DNA of 64,000 nucleotides from Pseudoruminococcus massiliensis (GTDB lineage Bacteria; Bacillota; Clostridia; Oscillospirales; Acutalibacteraceae). The notes under the pieces were generated by a model. That model made no database searches and was not told where the DNA came from. It saw nothing but the letters and a program-made list of their open reading frames with translations. Location of the stretch: contig NZ_OLMR01000002.1 of assembly GCF_900291955.1 (NCBI RefSeq), forward strand, positions 1 to 64,000. The letters are read 5' to 3'. Shown here in pieces: positions 8,459-17,334 of this stretch (position 1 is its first letter; each line of letters starts with the position of its first letter). The position numbers and the translations under genes are program-made.

Positions 8459-9517
8459 TCAGTGTATAAAAAACTGTGGTAAGAATGACAATAATAAATC
8501 GCATACAAGCAGACAAACTGCAAGTGCATTATTTGTTCCACCCTTTTCCATAAGCTTTTCATTCAATGCTTTCTTATTGCTTTCTGATACTTGTGAATCA
8601 TCAGAGGCACCCTCTGTAATTGCTATAGATTGTTCGGCTTTTATTGATTTTATTTGTTTAATAACAAATTTATAATATGACCTATTTGCAGTAAAACCTA
8701 TTATAAGCATTATTACAAAATTCAAAAACGAAAGTGCATATGGAAGAATAGCAATAAGCCCTTGGTCAAAAGGCAGCTGACAAATTGCATTAAAGAAATC
8801 TATAACAGTATAACCTCTCGGATATGCCTGATTAAGCCCTTGTGCAACAGTATCAAGCACACTTGCAGAAACAAAATATGTCACATAAGTCATAGTCATT
8901 GCTAAGACTGCCATAATAGCGGTTAAAATTCCACCAGAAACATATTTCTTTCTATATAGCATCCAGCCTCCGCCAAAGAGAAAGGCGGCAAAATTAAATC
9001 TGCTCTTACCTGTATCCTTTATACGCTTGAATATTCCCATATAGTATATGGTATTATTCTTAACATATTTTGAAAGCTCTTCGCCACTCACGCCGTCAAA
9101 GTCCTCATCAGGCTTAACACCTGCCATAAGGTCAATCTTTATCGGCATACCGCCACCAAAGCCACCGGGAAATCCTTCAAAATCTTGATTAGGATTGCCT
9201 CCGTCATCATTCATATTCTGATATTGATATTCTATAAAGCTTCTTCCGCACTGTTCACAAGCAACTGCATTTTCGTCATTCATATGACCGCAAAATCTGC
9301 ATTTCTTGGTTTTAGTGTTTTCCTGCTCACTTTGAGTATCATCTTCTTCGTCTTTCCAAGCCTCATTGCTTCTATGCAAGTCAAGGAAAATACATCTTCC
9401 TTCCTTTTCATAACAGCTTCTATGATATGGTGCACCACATTTTGGGCAAACAACTATATCATCATCAGCCTTGAATTTTTCGGAACAAATGGGGCATTTT
9501 TTTCCAGTATAGTCCAT
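8459..9517 (-). CDS. RING-finger and zinc-ribbon membrane protein
   Basis: This is a 352-residue protein. Residues 8-43 carry a prokaryotic RING-like cysteine/histidine array: CPIC, CPKC, then HRSC and a final Cys. A second zinc ribbon follows (CRFC...CEQC, about residues 74-92), then an acidic and Gly/Met-rich linker. The C-terminal half has hydrophobic segments resembling DUF2628-type membrane domains, starting FNFAAFLFGGGWMLYRKK at about residue 175. The zinc domains should face the cytoplasm. The start has AGGAGGGG upstream. It has its own promoter, divergent from the cohesin-like gene. A ubiquitin-like role cannot be claimed, because bacterial RING-like domains are often plain zinc-binding modules. 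The function is unknown. Confidence 0.8.
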   Translation of the reverse strand: MDYTGKKCPICSEKFKADDDIVVCPKCGAPYHRSCYEKEGRCIFLDLHRSNEAWKDEEDDTQSEQENTKTKKCRFCGHMNDENAVACEQCGRSFIEYQYQNMNDDGGNPNQDFEGFPGGFGGGMPIKIDLMAGVKPDEDFDGVSGEELSKYVKNNTIYYMGIFKRIKDTGKSRFNFAAFLFGGGWMLYRKKYVSGGILTAIMAVLAMTMTYVTYFVSASVLDTVAQGLNQAYPRGYTVIDFFNAICQLPFDQGLIAILPYALSFLNFVIMLIIGFTANRSYYKFVIKQIKSIKAEQSIAITEGASDDSQVSESNKKALNEKLMEKGGTNNALAVCLLVCDLLLSFLPQFFIH

Positions 9518-9549
9518 ATTCCCCTCCTACTGTGCAATTTTTATATTAT

Positions 9550-9578
9550 ATTATACTATACTTTTAGACTTTTTGCAA
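9550..9578 (-). promoter_or_regulatory. Promoter of the RING-type gene (and probably galU)
   Basis: On the minus strand TTGCAA (9573-9578) and TATAAT (9550-9555) have a 17-bp spacer and lie about 35 bases before the start codon. Confidence 0.7.
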
Positions 9579-9639
9579 GTAAATATACAACTTTGCAAAA
9601 ACTTCACTTAATTCATCTTTCATAAATAAACTCCATTTC

Positions 9640-9668
9640 TTGCAATACATAAGAATATCAATTATAAT
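9640..9668 (+). promoter_or_regulatory. Promoter of the cohesin-like gene
   Basis: TTGCAA (9640-9645) and TATAAT (9663-9668) have a 17-bp spacer and lie about 40 bases before the ATG at 9708. The divergent promoter at 9550-9578 is about 60 bases away. Confidence 0.7.
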
Positions 9669-9707
9669 GATTTTATAATATAATTCCATAATATGGAAGT
9701 GATTTTG

Positions 9708-10481
9708 ATGAAAAAAGTTCTTGCTTTTATTTTTGCAGTTTTTATGTTTTATATACCTTACTATGTTCATTCCGCCAATGGGCTTTATTTTGATTTAGAA
9801 TATAGTGGCGATAAAATTCAACTTAATAGAGGCTTTGATATATATTTCAACGCTAAAAGTAATTCTCAGACTAAAATTTCAGCTTTAAGACTTGATATTA
9901 AATATGATAATTCTAAACTTAAATTTCTTTCAGCAACAGCAAATACTGATATAGATACTTACGAACCAGAGAGCGGAACTGTAAGAATAGTTTGGCTAAA
10001 TAACAGCGGACAAACTACATCTTCTCAAAGCGAAAGGCTTTTTACTATAAGATTCAAGCCATTAAACTCAACTGATAATGCTTCTTATAGTTTCTCGACC
10101 AAAATTTTTGAGGCTGTCAATTCTGATGCAGAATATCTTACAATAGAAAATTCACCATCTATCACTGTCAATAAAAGCGGTGATGTAATAAGTTCCGCAA
10201 GCAACACAAGTTCTAAAACAGAAAGAAACAAAACAGAATCCAATAAGAAACGAGAAACCTCAAGGTCTAAAAATAACTTTAATAAGGAATCCAGCGAAGA
10301 ACAAAGCAATGAAAATACAGAAGAAAATACGACAAATATTTCTATTGGAAATAGAAAATCAATAAAATCAGAAAACGGTTTTACATATTTTATCTTTGGT
10401 GCAGGAGGTATGCTAATCCTTGTAGTATTAGTATTCCTTGCATATAATCTTGGCAAAAAGCATAATAAGAAAAACAAATAA
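9708..10481 (+). CDS. Membrane-anchored cohesin-domain-like surface protein
   Basis: This is a 257-residue protein. A signal peptide (MKKVLAFIFAVFMFYIPYY) is followed by a beta-sandwich domain at about residues 25-150. Its phrases ALRLDIKYDNSKLKF, VRIVWLNNSG and FTIRFKPLN match the cohesin/carbohydrate-binding-like fold of clostridial scaffoldins. A Ser/Asn/Glu/Lys-rich linker (about 155-210) leads to a C-terminal membrane helix, FIFGAGGMLILVVLVFLAY, and a basic tail, so it would stand on the outer surface. The start at 9708 is set by GGAAGTG six bases upstream. No dockerin protein or cellulase lies in the window. Binding of a dockerin is possible but not shown. Confidence 0.75.
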   Translation: MKKVLAFIFAVFMFYIPYYVHSANGLYFDLEYSGDKIQLNRGFDIYFNAKSNSQTKISALRLDIKYDNSKLKFLSATANTDIDTYEPESGTVRIVWLNNSGQTTSSQSERLFTIRFKPLNSTDNASYSFSTKIFEAVNSDAEYLTIENSPSITVNKSGDVISSASNTSSKTERNKTESNKKRETSRSKNNFNKESSEEQSNENTEENTTNISIGNRKSIKSENGFTYFIFGAGGMLILVVLVFLAYNLGKKHNKKNK

Positions 10482-10547
10482 TAGAGTTATATCATAAAAA
10501 TATCTTGCATAAGCTTTATAAAAGATTATTATTTGGACGGTGTTTTT

Positions 10548-11696
10548 ATGAAATTATGGAAAAGAACAATCGCCATTTTTCTGTCCACATTTTTTATAAC
10601 AGCTATGCCTATAAGTGCTAATGCTCTTGAAGAAACCTCTATAACTGCCCCATCTGCCGTACTTATGGAGCCTGAAACTGGAAAAGTTCTATTTGAAAAA
10701 AACGCACACGAAATTCGTGCTTGTGCGTCAATAACAAAGGTTATGACACTTCTTCTTGTATTTGAAGCAATAGATTCTAACAAACTTTCTATGGACGAAA
10801 CTGTTACAGCAAGTGCCCACGCAGCATCTATGGGTGGCTCTGACATATGGCTTGAAGAAGGCGAAACAATGACGGTTGATGAGATGATTAAGGCAACGGT
10901 TGTCGCCTCAGCCAATGATGCCGCCGTTGCTCTTGCCGAACATCTTTGTGGAACAGAAGAAGAATTTGTTGCAAAAATGAACCAAAGAGCAAAAGAACTT
11001 GGTATGAAAGATACTACCTTCAAAAACTGCAACGGTCTTGATGAAGAAGGTCATCTTACGAGTGCTTATGATGTCGCACTTATGTCCAGAGAGCTTATAA
11101 AGCATAAGGATATTTTCAAATATACTGGAATATGGATGGACTATCTTCGTGACGGCAAGACTCAGCTTGTAAATACAAATAAACTGCTTAAAAGCTATAA
11201 TGGAATAACAGGTCTTAAAACTGGTACAACAGGCGATGCGGGCAGCTGTATCACTGCAACAGCCACAAGAGGAAATTTATCCTTAATCGGTGTTGTTCTC
11301 GGAAGTGCTTCGGGAAAAGAAAGATTTACAGATGCAGCTACCGTTCTCGATTATGGTTTTGCAAACTATTCTATGTATACACCAAAAGCACCAGATGGAG
11401 CGGTGACAGACATTCAGGTTGTTGGTGGTATGCAAGGCACTGTTAAAACAGCCGTAAATGAAACTACACCTATACTTATCAAAAAGGGCGAAGAAAAGGG
11501 TATAACAGAAAAGCTCAATCTTCCTGAAAGCATAGACGCACCTATTAAAAAAGGTGATAAGGTCGGCTCTGTTGAATATACTCTCGATAAAAAGAAAATC
11601 GCCGTCAGCCCTATTACGGCTGACGGCGACGTTGAACAAATGACCTTTTGGTCTGTTTTCTCTGTAATTTTTTCAAATCTTCTGACTTCAAGATAG
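10548..11696 (+). CDS. dacF: D-alanyl-D-alanine carboxypeptidase, PBP5 type
   Basis: This is a serine peptidase of family S11 that trims the terminal D-Ala from peptidoglycan pentapeptides outside the membrane. It is 382 residues. A signal peptide precedes the catalytic motifs SITK (SxxK), SAN (SxN) and KTGTTG. A PBP5-type C-terminal beta domain is followed by a short amphipathic end, SVFSVIFSNLLTSR, that could hold it on the membrane. The start at 10548 is set by GGACGGTG upstream. It lies 66 bases after the cohesin-like gene and meets a second carboxypeptidase gene tail to tail with four bases between stops. The dacF name follows the Firmicutes paralogue and is tentative. Confidence 0.85.
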   Translation: MKLWKRTIAIFLSTFFITAMPISANALEETSITAPSAVLMEPETGKVLFEKNAHEIRACASITKVMTLLLVFEAIDSNKLSMDETVTASAHAASMGGSDIWLEEGETMTVDEMIKATVVASANDAAVALAEHLCGTEEEFVAKMNQRAKELGMKDTTFKNCNGLDEEGHLTSAYDVALMSRELIKHKDIFKYTGIWMDYLRDGKTQLVNTNKLLKSYNGITGLKTGTTGDAGSCITATATRGNLSLIGVVLGSASGKERFTDAATVLDYGFANYSMYTPKAPDGAVTDIQVVGGMQGTVKTAVNETTPILIKKGEEKGITEKLNLPESIDAPIKKGDKVGSVEYTLDKKKIAVSPITADGDVEQMTFWSVFSVIFSNLLTSR

Positions 11697-11700
11697 CTTT

Positions 11701-12840
11701 CTATTCTTCTGACTGCTCAGTGTAGCTGAAATCAATTTTATTCTGCTTAAAACCAAGCTTTGCAAGAATAAGCGTATCATAATATTTTCCGTAAAGTTCA
11801 GGAGAATTCATTGCGACAGTAAGCATAGTTTTGCCATTCTTTGTAAATGATGAAATAACGCAGCTTCCTGCCTCATCTGTAAAGCCTGTTTTCATACCGT
11901 CTGCATATTCAGAATAGCAATCCTCGCCTTGATTTAAAAGCTTATTAGAGTTTACCCAGTAAAATTCTTCTCCACTCTTTAGCTTTTGTGTTATCTGATA
12001 AGTTCCGCATATTTCGGAAATCAATGGTATAGATTTTGCATAACTTGCAATCTTGACCATATCGAGAGCGGTCGTATAGTGGTTCTTATCGTGAAAACCA
12101 TCAGGATTTGTGAAATGAGAATGCTCTGCACCTAATTCAGTAGCCGCATCATTCATAAGTTCCGCAAAAACTTCTATTGCCTCTTTCGCAGGAAGCTTAT
12201 CATTTTCCTTGAATTTTCTTGCAGACGCTACCGCAATAGTATATGCCGCATCATTACCAGATGGAAGAATCATTGCATATAAAAGCTGTTTTGCCGTAAG
12301 CTTTTGACCCACCTCAAGTCCTGCAACGCTTGAATCTTCACCGATAAGAGTTATTTCATTTCCTACTGTTATAACTTCATCATTATCAAGAATTTTATTT
12401 GCAACAATAGCAGTAAGAAGTTTTGTTGTGCTTGCAGGATAACACTTAGCATCAGCATTCTTTTTATAAAGAATTATATCATTTGCAGTGTCATATAAAA
12501 CTGCATATTCAGAGCTTAGCTTGTCACTTAATGCAGAATCCTTTATCAACTTTTCAGTATACTTAAATTTATTTGAATAATCAGGCAATTTAGGGTCACG
12601 CTTAGGAATATCCTCAGATATTTCCGAAGATTCAACCTTAATATCTGCTTTACTTTCAACAGAGCCTTGAGATGAGCTTAGCTCTGTTGATGCTGTTTGA
12701 GGGTCTGTTTTAAGCAATGACCATACAAAAATTGTTCCTGCGGCAAGAACTAAAAGCGTCAACAATACAGTTGTAACTTTAAGAGCAGTATGATTTTTTC
12801 GCTTTCTCACAGCATATCTTTTATTTCTTTGGACCTTCAT
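11701..12840 (-). CDS. D-alanyl-D-alanine carboxypeptidase, second copy, N-anchored
   Basis: This is a family S11 carboxypeptidase of 379 residues. It differs from its convergent neighbour by a basic cytoplasmic start (MKVQRNKRYAVRKRKNH), one membrane helix (about 22-44) and a Ser/Glu-rich linker, so it is anchored by its N-terminus. Catalytic motifs are STTK, SGN and KTGFTDEAG. It lacks the long PBP5 C-terminal domain seen next door. The start at 12840 is fixed by AGGAG eight bases upstream. Two distinct carboxypeptidases side by side could act at different sites or growth stages; the sequence does not show which. Confidence 0.85.
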   Translation of the reverse strand: MKVQRNKRYAVRKRKNHTALKVTTVLLTLLVLAAGTIFVWSLLKTDPQTASTELSSSQGSVESKADIKVESSEISEDIPKRDPKLPDYSNKFKYTEKLIKDSALSDKLSSEYAVLYDTANDIILYKKNADAKCYPASTTKLLTAIVANKILDNDEVITVGNEITLIGEDSSVAGLEVGQKLTAKQLLYAMILPSGNDAAYTIAVASARKFKENDKLPAKEAIEVFAELMNDAATELGAEHSHFTNPDGFHDKNHYTTALDMVKIASYAKSIPLISEICGTYQITQKLKSGEEFYWVNSNKLLNQGEDCYSEYADGMKTGFTDEAGSCVISSFTKNGKTMLTVAMNSPELYGKYYDTLILAKLGFKQNKIDFSYTEQSEE

Positions 12841-12997
12841 ATATTTAAATCTCCTATTAATTAGTTTATTTATTATAGTATAACATACCATTTAAGAAAA
12901 ATCACGCAATTTATACATAAACCAAATTTTACAAGATATAAGCCATAATTAAGCTTTCTGTGAGCAGATATTTTCTATATCAGTTATCAATTAGGAC

Positions 12998-13026
12998 TTG
13001 CTAATTTGCTTTCATAGTAATATAAT
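12998..13026 (+). promoter_or_regulatory. Promoter of apgM
   Basis: TTGCTA (12998-13003) and TATAAT (13021-13026) have a 17-bp spacer. They lie about 50 bases before the ATG, which has AGGAGG upstream. Confidence 0.7.
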
Positions 13027-13077
13027 ATTTATGCAAGATAAGTAAATTATCTTAAAGCGAAATTAGGAGGATTTATA

Positions 13078-14292
13078 ATGAAATACGCAGTTGTTCTTTG
13101 CGACGGTATGGCTGACAGACCTGTACCAGAGCTTAATAATATGACACCTATGCAGGCTGCAAATAAACCTAATATGGACTACCTTTCTTCTAAAGGTGAA
13201 GTTGGTTTAGTTAAAACAGTTGGTGCTGGCTTAAAGCCTGGCAGCGATGTTGCTAACCTTTCTGTTCTCGGCTATGACCCTGCAATTTACTATTCAGGTC
13301 GTTCTCCACTTGAGGCAGCAAGTATCGGCATTGACCTCAAGCCTGATGATGTAACTCTCCGTTGCAACCTTGTCACACTTTCAGATGAGCCAAATTACGA
13401 AGATAAGACAATGGTTGATTACTGCGCAGGAGATATTTCTACACCTGAAGCAGAAGAACTTATCAAATACATTGACGAAAAGCTTGGCTCTGATAAATTC
13501 AAATTCTATGCTGGTGTAAGCTATCGTCATTGCCTTGTTTGGGCAAAGGGTGAGCCACACCCTGGAGTATTAACACCTCCACACGATATTTCTGATAGAA
13601 AAATTACTGATTATATTCCAAAGGGTGACTATATAACTGAACTTTATGATATGATGAAAAAAAGCTACGACCTCCTTATGGAACACCCTGTCAACAAAAA
13701 GAGAATTGCCGAAGGCAAGCGTCCTGCAAACTCAATCTGGCTTTGGGGCGAAGGTACTAAACCAAAGCTTGATAGCTTTAAAGGTAAGTTTGGAAAATCA
13801 GGTTCTATGATTTCTGCTGTTGACCTCCTCAAGGGTATTGGTAAGTGTGCAGAAATGAATGTTTGCCAAGTTGAAGGTGCAACAGCTTATATAGACACAA
13901 ACTTCAATGGCAAGGTTCAGGCTGCCATAGACGAACTCAAAAAGGGACAAGATTTCGTTTATATTCACATTGAAGCTCCTGATGAATGTGGCCATAGAGC
14001 TGAAATTCAGAATAAAAAGCTTGCTATTGAAATTATAGATGAAAAAATTCTCACTCCACTTATTGCATACTTAAAGGATTGTGGAGATGATTATAGCATT
14101 ATGATTCTTCCTGACCACCCAACACCAATTTGCTTAAAAACTCATACTTCTGACCCTGTTCCATTCCTCATTTATAGAAGTAATGATGAGAAGAATAGTG
14201 GTGTTTCTACATTCTGTGAGGAAACAGCAGAAAAGACCGGACTTTATATTGAACCAGGCTGCACACTTATGAATAGATTCCTTGCTGAATAA
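13078..14292 (+). CDS. apgM: Cofactor-independent phosphoglycerate mutase, archaeal (ApgM) type
   Basis: The enzyme interconverts 3- and 2-phosphoglycerate in glycolysis. It is 404 residues, the usual ApgM length, and has the alkaline-phosphatase-superfamily features: VVLCDGMADRP at the start, SDVANLSVLGYDP, YSGRSPLEAAS with the phosphoryl-acceptor Ser, IEAPDECGHR, and LPDHPTPICLKTHTSDPVPF. The same family is sometimes annotated as a probable homoserine kinase. The window holds thrC far away at 60232, but nothing here links the two. The gene is single, with its own promoter and a strong terminator. Confidence 0.92.
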   Translation: MKYAVVLCDGMADRPVPELNNMTPMQAANKPNMDYLSSKGEVGLVKTVGAGLKPGSDVANLSVLGYDPAIYYSGRSPLEAASIGIDLKPDDVTLRCNLVTLSDEPNYEDKTMVDYCAGDISTPEAEELIKYIDEKLGSDKFKFYAGVSYRHCLVWAKGEPHPGVLTPPHDISDRKITDYIPKGDYITELYDMMKKSYDLLMEHPVNKKRIAEGKRPANSIWLWGEGTKPKLDSFKGKFGKSGSMISAVDLLKGIGKCAEMNVCQVEGATAYIDTNFNGKVQAAIDELKKGQDFVYIHIEAPDECGHRAEIQNKKLAIEIIDEKILTPLIAYLKDCGDDYSIMILPDHPTPICLKTHTSDPVPFLIYRSNDEKNSGVSTFCEETAEKTGLYIEPGCTLMNRFLAE

Positions 14293-14306
14293 TTTAATAA
14301 ATTACG

Positions 14307-14349
14307 AAAAACCAGCCATAGCTTATTTTTTGAGCTATGGCTGGTTTTT
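14307..14349. terminator. Bidirectional terminator between apgM and the decarboxylase gene
   Basis: A 17-bp perfect inverted repeat has arms at 14307-14323 and 14333-14349. It is flanked by A and T runs, so it can end transcription of both convergent genes. Confidence 0.9.
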
Positions 14350-14373
14350 TATACAGAATAAATTTGATAAAAA

Positions 14374-15678
14374 TTAAATCAAAACCTTTACAAATTCATT
14401 TAAGCAATCATAAGATTCTATAATTTCGCCTGGCATATAAACAGGTATTCCGGGCGGACAAGGGCAAGCTGTATCCGCTGAAATTCTTCCAATCGCTTTT
14501 TCTCTTGGAATAAATTCACTCTTTCCAAGAACAGCCTCTCTTAAACTCATCACACGCTTTGGCAAAAAAATTTCAGATTTTTCTTTTGCAACAAAATCTT
14601 TATCAAGTTTAGTGAGTAATTTAATAGCATTTCTAAGCTTGGTAAAATCATTTTCAGAATTAAACGGAGTACATATAAATACAACATTTTCATCATCAGC
14701 AAATTCGGGTTCAACGCCCATACTTCTGAAAAATTCTCCTGCTGTTTCTCCTGAAATTCCGATAGATGCAGTATTCAGAGCTATTCTCAAAGGGTCGCAT
14801 AAACCATCAGGCTGTAATATTCCTAAGCGGTCGGCTAAAATCTTAATTTCTGCAATTATAGGCTCAAGCCTTTTATAAATATCTGCATTTTTAGAAATAT
14901 AATCTGCACAAAGGTCTATTGATGCCATTATCGGATATGGCGGACTTGTTGAAGCAAAAAGCGACATTGCCTCCTTTGAACCTTCAATAAATCTATCATC
15001 ATTAATATTCAGCAAAGCACCACCCGTCAGAACAGGAAGTGTTTTATGCACAGAACAAGCAGTCATACTTGCTCCAAGTGTTATAGGGTGAATATCTTCA
15101 GAAAGGAATTTCAGATGTGAACCATGTGCATTATCCACCAAGAGCGGTATATTATATTCCTTGCAAACCTTAGAAATTCCAACTATATCAGAAATTTCTC
15201 CATAGTAAGTCGGGCTTGTAATATAACAACCGCAAATATCAGAATTTTCAGCAAGAGCCTTGCGAACATCTTCAGCATAAATCCTACCCGTAAAAGCTCC
15301 ATTATTTCTTGGCAAAAGCCATATAGGCTCAACTCCGAGAAGTGTCATAGCATTAACCGCACTTCTATGTATATTTCTTCCGCAAAGAAGTTTTCCACCG
15401 TTCATAGTTGCAAGTCTTATCATTGTCATAATTGCAAGCGAACAACCGCCAGCAGATATAAGCGTTCTTTTCACATCAAAAAGTTTTGCAAGATTTTTTT
15501 CTGACTCAAGAATAACACCACTTGCCTCAAAAAGAGCGTCTGTATCAGGTAATTCAGTATAATCAAGTTCCAATAATTCTGAATTTATTATTCCTGATGA
15601 CTTATGACCAGGAGTATGAAAAGATGACCTATTCAATCTTTTATGATTGACAAGTGCATTATATAAAGGAGTATTCAT
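14374..15678 (-). CDS. Orn/Lys/Arg decarboxylase family protein (PLP)
   Basis: This is a fold-type I PLP enzyme of 434 residues, somewhat shorter than the roughly 480 usual for Firmicutes YaaO/SpeA-like proteins. It carries SFHTPGHKSSG near the start, the cofactor-contacting LLVDNAHGSHLKF, and the Schiff-base lysine in CSVHKTLPVLTGG at about residue 212. These proteins decarboxylate ornithine, lysine or arginine in polyamine pathways, but the substrate cannot be read from the sequence. It ends a run of genes starting at the HIT gene and follows the RNase M5-like gene by ten bases. In other Firmicutes yaaO lies near tmk and holB; here it accompanies holA instead. Confidence 0.85.
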   Translation of the reverse strand: MNTPLYNALVNHKRLNRSSFHTPGHKSSGIINSELLELDYTELPDTDALFEASGVILESEKNLAKLFDVKRTLISAGGCSLAIMTMIRLATMNGGKLLCGRNIHRSAVNAMTLLGVEPIWLLPRNNGAFTGRIYAEDVRKALAENSDICGCYITSPTYYGEISDIVGISKVCKEYNIPLLVDNAHGSHLKFLSEDIHPITLGASMTACSVHKTLPVLTGGALLNINDDRFIEGSKEAMSLFASTSPPYPIMASIDLCADYISKNADIYKRLEPIIAEIKILADRLGILQPDGLCDPLRIALNTASIGISGETAGEFFRSMGVEPEFADDENVVFICTPFNSENDFTKLRNAIKLLTKLDKDFVAKEKSEIFLPKRVMSLREAVLGKSEFIPREKAIGRISADTACPCPPGIPVYMPGEIIESYDCLNEFVKVLI

Positions 15679-15688
15679 AAAATCACCA

Positions 15689-16288
15689 CTAATCTAAATA
15701 AAGTTCTTCCATAAGGTCTATAAACTCATCTCTTGTCATTAAGCAATTTAAAACTCCAAGAATTGAATTTGTAGTCATATTTTCCGGAAGATTCAAACGC
15801 TTTTTAAGTAACTCTCGTCTTTCTGAGGAATTACTTCCACCTGTCAAACCATAAACAAAGAAATCCGCCTTTGTAATTTCTTCCCTCTCAATAAACTCTG
15901 AATCACTGTCTTCACAGCTTGCACCGCATTTTCTCAAAGCTTCAAGTATAAGCTCTTTAGAAACCCCCTCTACACCGAGCTTTCCCTCTTTTGAACGCTT
16001 ATCTTTGCGTTTCTCCTTGCCAAAAATATCAGGGATATATGCGTGTTTAATCTGTTCCTTAGGCACAGAACCTTTCAGAAAATTTCTTATAACAAAGCCC
16101 GCAGAATCGCTATCCGTAAGAACAATTATTCCACGCTTTTTTGCAAGCTCACGAATAAGATATTGCCGCTCCTTGTCATTAAAAATTCCGAAACCATTTG
16201 TTGTTATAATCAATCCATCAATTATAGAGGAAAGCTTTATTTTATCATACTTTCCCTCGACTATAATTGCTTCCTTAACCTTAATCAT
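15689..16288 (-). CDS. rnmV: Toprim-domain nuclease, RNase M5-like
   Basis: RNase M5 matures the 5S rRNA precursor. The 199-residue product has a Toprim domain in its first half. The acidic residues of the domain are visible in IVEGKYDKIKL and VLTDSDSAGF, and KEQIKHAYIP follows, as in RnmV. The C-terminal half (about 110-199) has a helical extension of the kind grouped as DUF4093. Its ATG overlaps the holA stop codon as ATGA, so translation is probably coupled. RnmV itself versus a Toprim paralogue cannot be separated by eye, so the symbol is likely rather than certain. Confidence 0.75.
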   Translation of the reverse strand: MIKVKEAIIVEGKYDKIKLSSIIDGLIITTNGFGIFNDKERQYLIRELAKKRGIIVLTDSDSAGFVIRNFLKGSVPKEQIKHAYIPDIFGKEKRKDKRSKEGKLGVEGVSKELILEALRKCGASCEDSDSEFIEREEITKADFFVYGLTGGSNSSERRELLKKRLNLPENMTTNSILGVLNCLMTRDEFIDLMEELYLD

Positions 16289-17334
16289 TTACCGCTGTCC
16301 TCTTTTACAATCAGAAGTATTTTTGCAATCAACATCTCTAAAACCGTACGCTGATTGCCTACATTAGATTTAAGCCTTATATCAGCATAAGCAATCGCAT
16401 CAAGAATTTTAGAAATTGCCTTATTTGAATATTGCTTCATATCTCTTTCAGCATTTCTAAGTCTGAATTCCTTGCCCTTATATGGAAAAATATCCTTTAA
16501 AGCACTTGCCTTTTCACCGCTCTCAATAGCTGTTCTCACCCTATAAATATCTACAAATGCAGAGCTTAAGACTCCTAATATAACTTCAGGCTTTTCTCTC
16601 TGATAGAACAGTAAATCAAGCTGTTTATAAGCTGAATTATAATCCCTTCTGATTATCGAGTCTGATAGGGCAAATATTCTTGCTTCCGTATTTTTCACAG
16701 CAACAGCTTTAATAGCATCATCAGTTATAACTCCAGAACCAACATATGCACATAACTTTTGAGTTTCATTTTCAAGTGTATTCATATCAGTGCCACAGCT
16801 TGCAACAAGCTTTGCAGCATTTATTTCGTCAATCTCACAGCCAAGCTTTTTTGCCCAGGATATTATATTTCTTTCAAGAGCAATTTCTCCCCTTTTTTCA
16901 CAGTGAAGAACTGTTCCTACTTTTTCAGCCATTGTTGAGAATTTCTTAGTCTTGTTTGTTTTTTTGCTGTCTGATGTCAAAGTAGGCTGGGAAAAAATTA
17001 ACACCGTACTTTCTGGCAAATCAGAGCAAAAAGCTATCAGACTTTTTAGGTCACTTTCAGAAAGGGACTCAAAATCAAAGTCATTCACACATACACAGCG
17101 TTTTTCGCTCATAAGCGGCAACTGTTCTGTGGCATCAGCAATACTCTGTAAATCTGCATCACTTGAAAGAATATCGCTGTCAAAATCTGATGATTTTTTT
17201 CCTATAAGCTTTGAGCAAAGATATTCTGTATATTTTTTAACAAGATATTTCTCTTCGCCATATATCAAATATAGCTGTGAAAAATTTCCTGATAAAATTT
17301 CTTTTTTAAAATCCTGTTCATTTAAAACAGCCAA
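16285..17334 (-). CDS. holA: DNA polymerase III subunit delta
   Basis: HolA opens the beta sliding clamp as part of the clamp loader. The 349-residue protein begins with the family pattern FSQLYLIYGEEKYLVKKY and continues through VLIFSQ and SCGTDMNTLENETQKL to a helical collar domain (about 215-349). It starts at TTG, with GGAGTGA six bases upstream inside the 3' end of comEC. The two genes overlap by 13 bases. It also overlaps the RNase M5-like gene by four bases, which makes a tightly coupled trio. Confidence 0.88.
   Translation of the reverse strand: MAVLNEQDFKKEILSGNFSQLYLIYGEEKYLVKKYTEYLCSKLIGKKSSDFDSDILSSDADLQSIADATEQLPLMSEKRCVCVNDFDFESLSESDLKSLIAFCSDLPESTVLIFSQPTLTSDSKKTNKTKKFSTMAEKVGTVLHCEKRGEIALERNIISWAKKLGCEIDEINAAKLVASCGTDMNTLENETQKLCAYVGSGVITDDAIKAVAVKNTEARIFALSDSIIRRDYNSAYKQLDLLFYQREKPEVILGVLSSAFVDIYRVRTAIESGEKASALKDIFPYKGKEFRLRNAERDMKQYSNKAISKILDAIAYADIRLKSNVGNQRTVLEMLIAKILLIVKEDSGK

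Noticed and set aside
10505-10532. Possible promoter TTGCAT/TATTAT before the dacF-type gene
   Set aside because: The start point would fall inside the ribosome binding site, leaving no usable leader; read-through from the cohesin-like gene is as likely.
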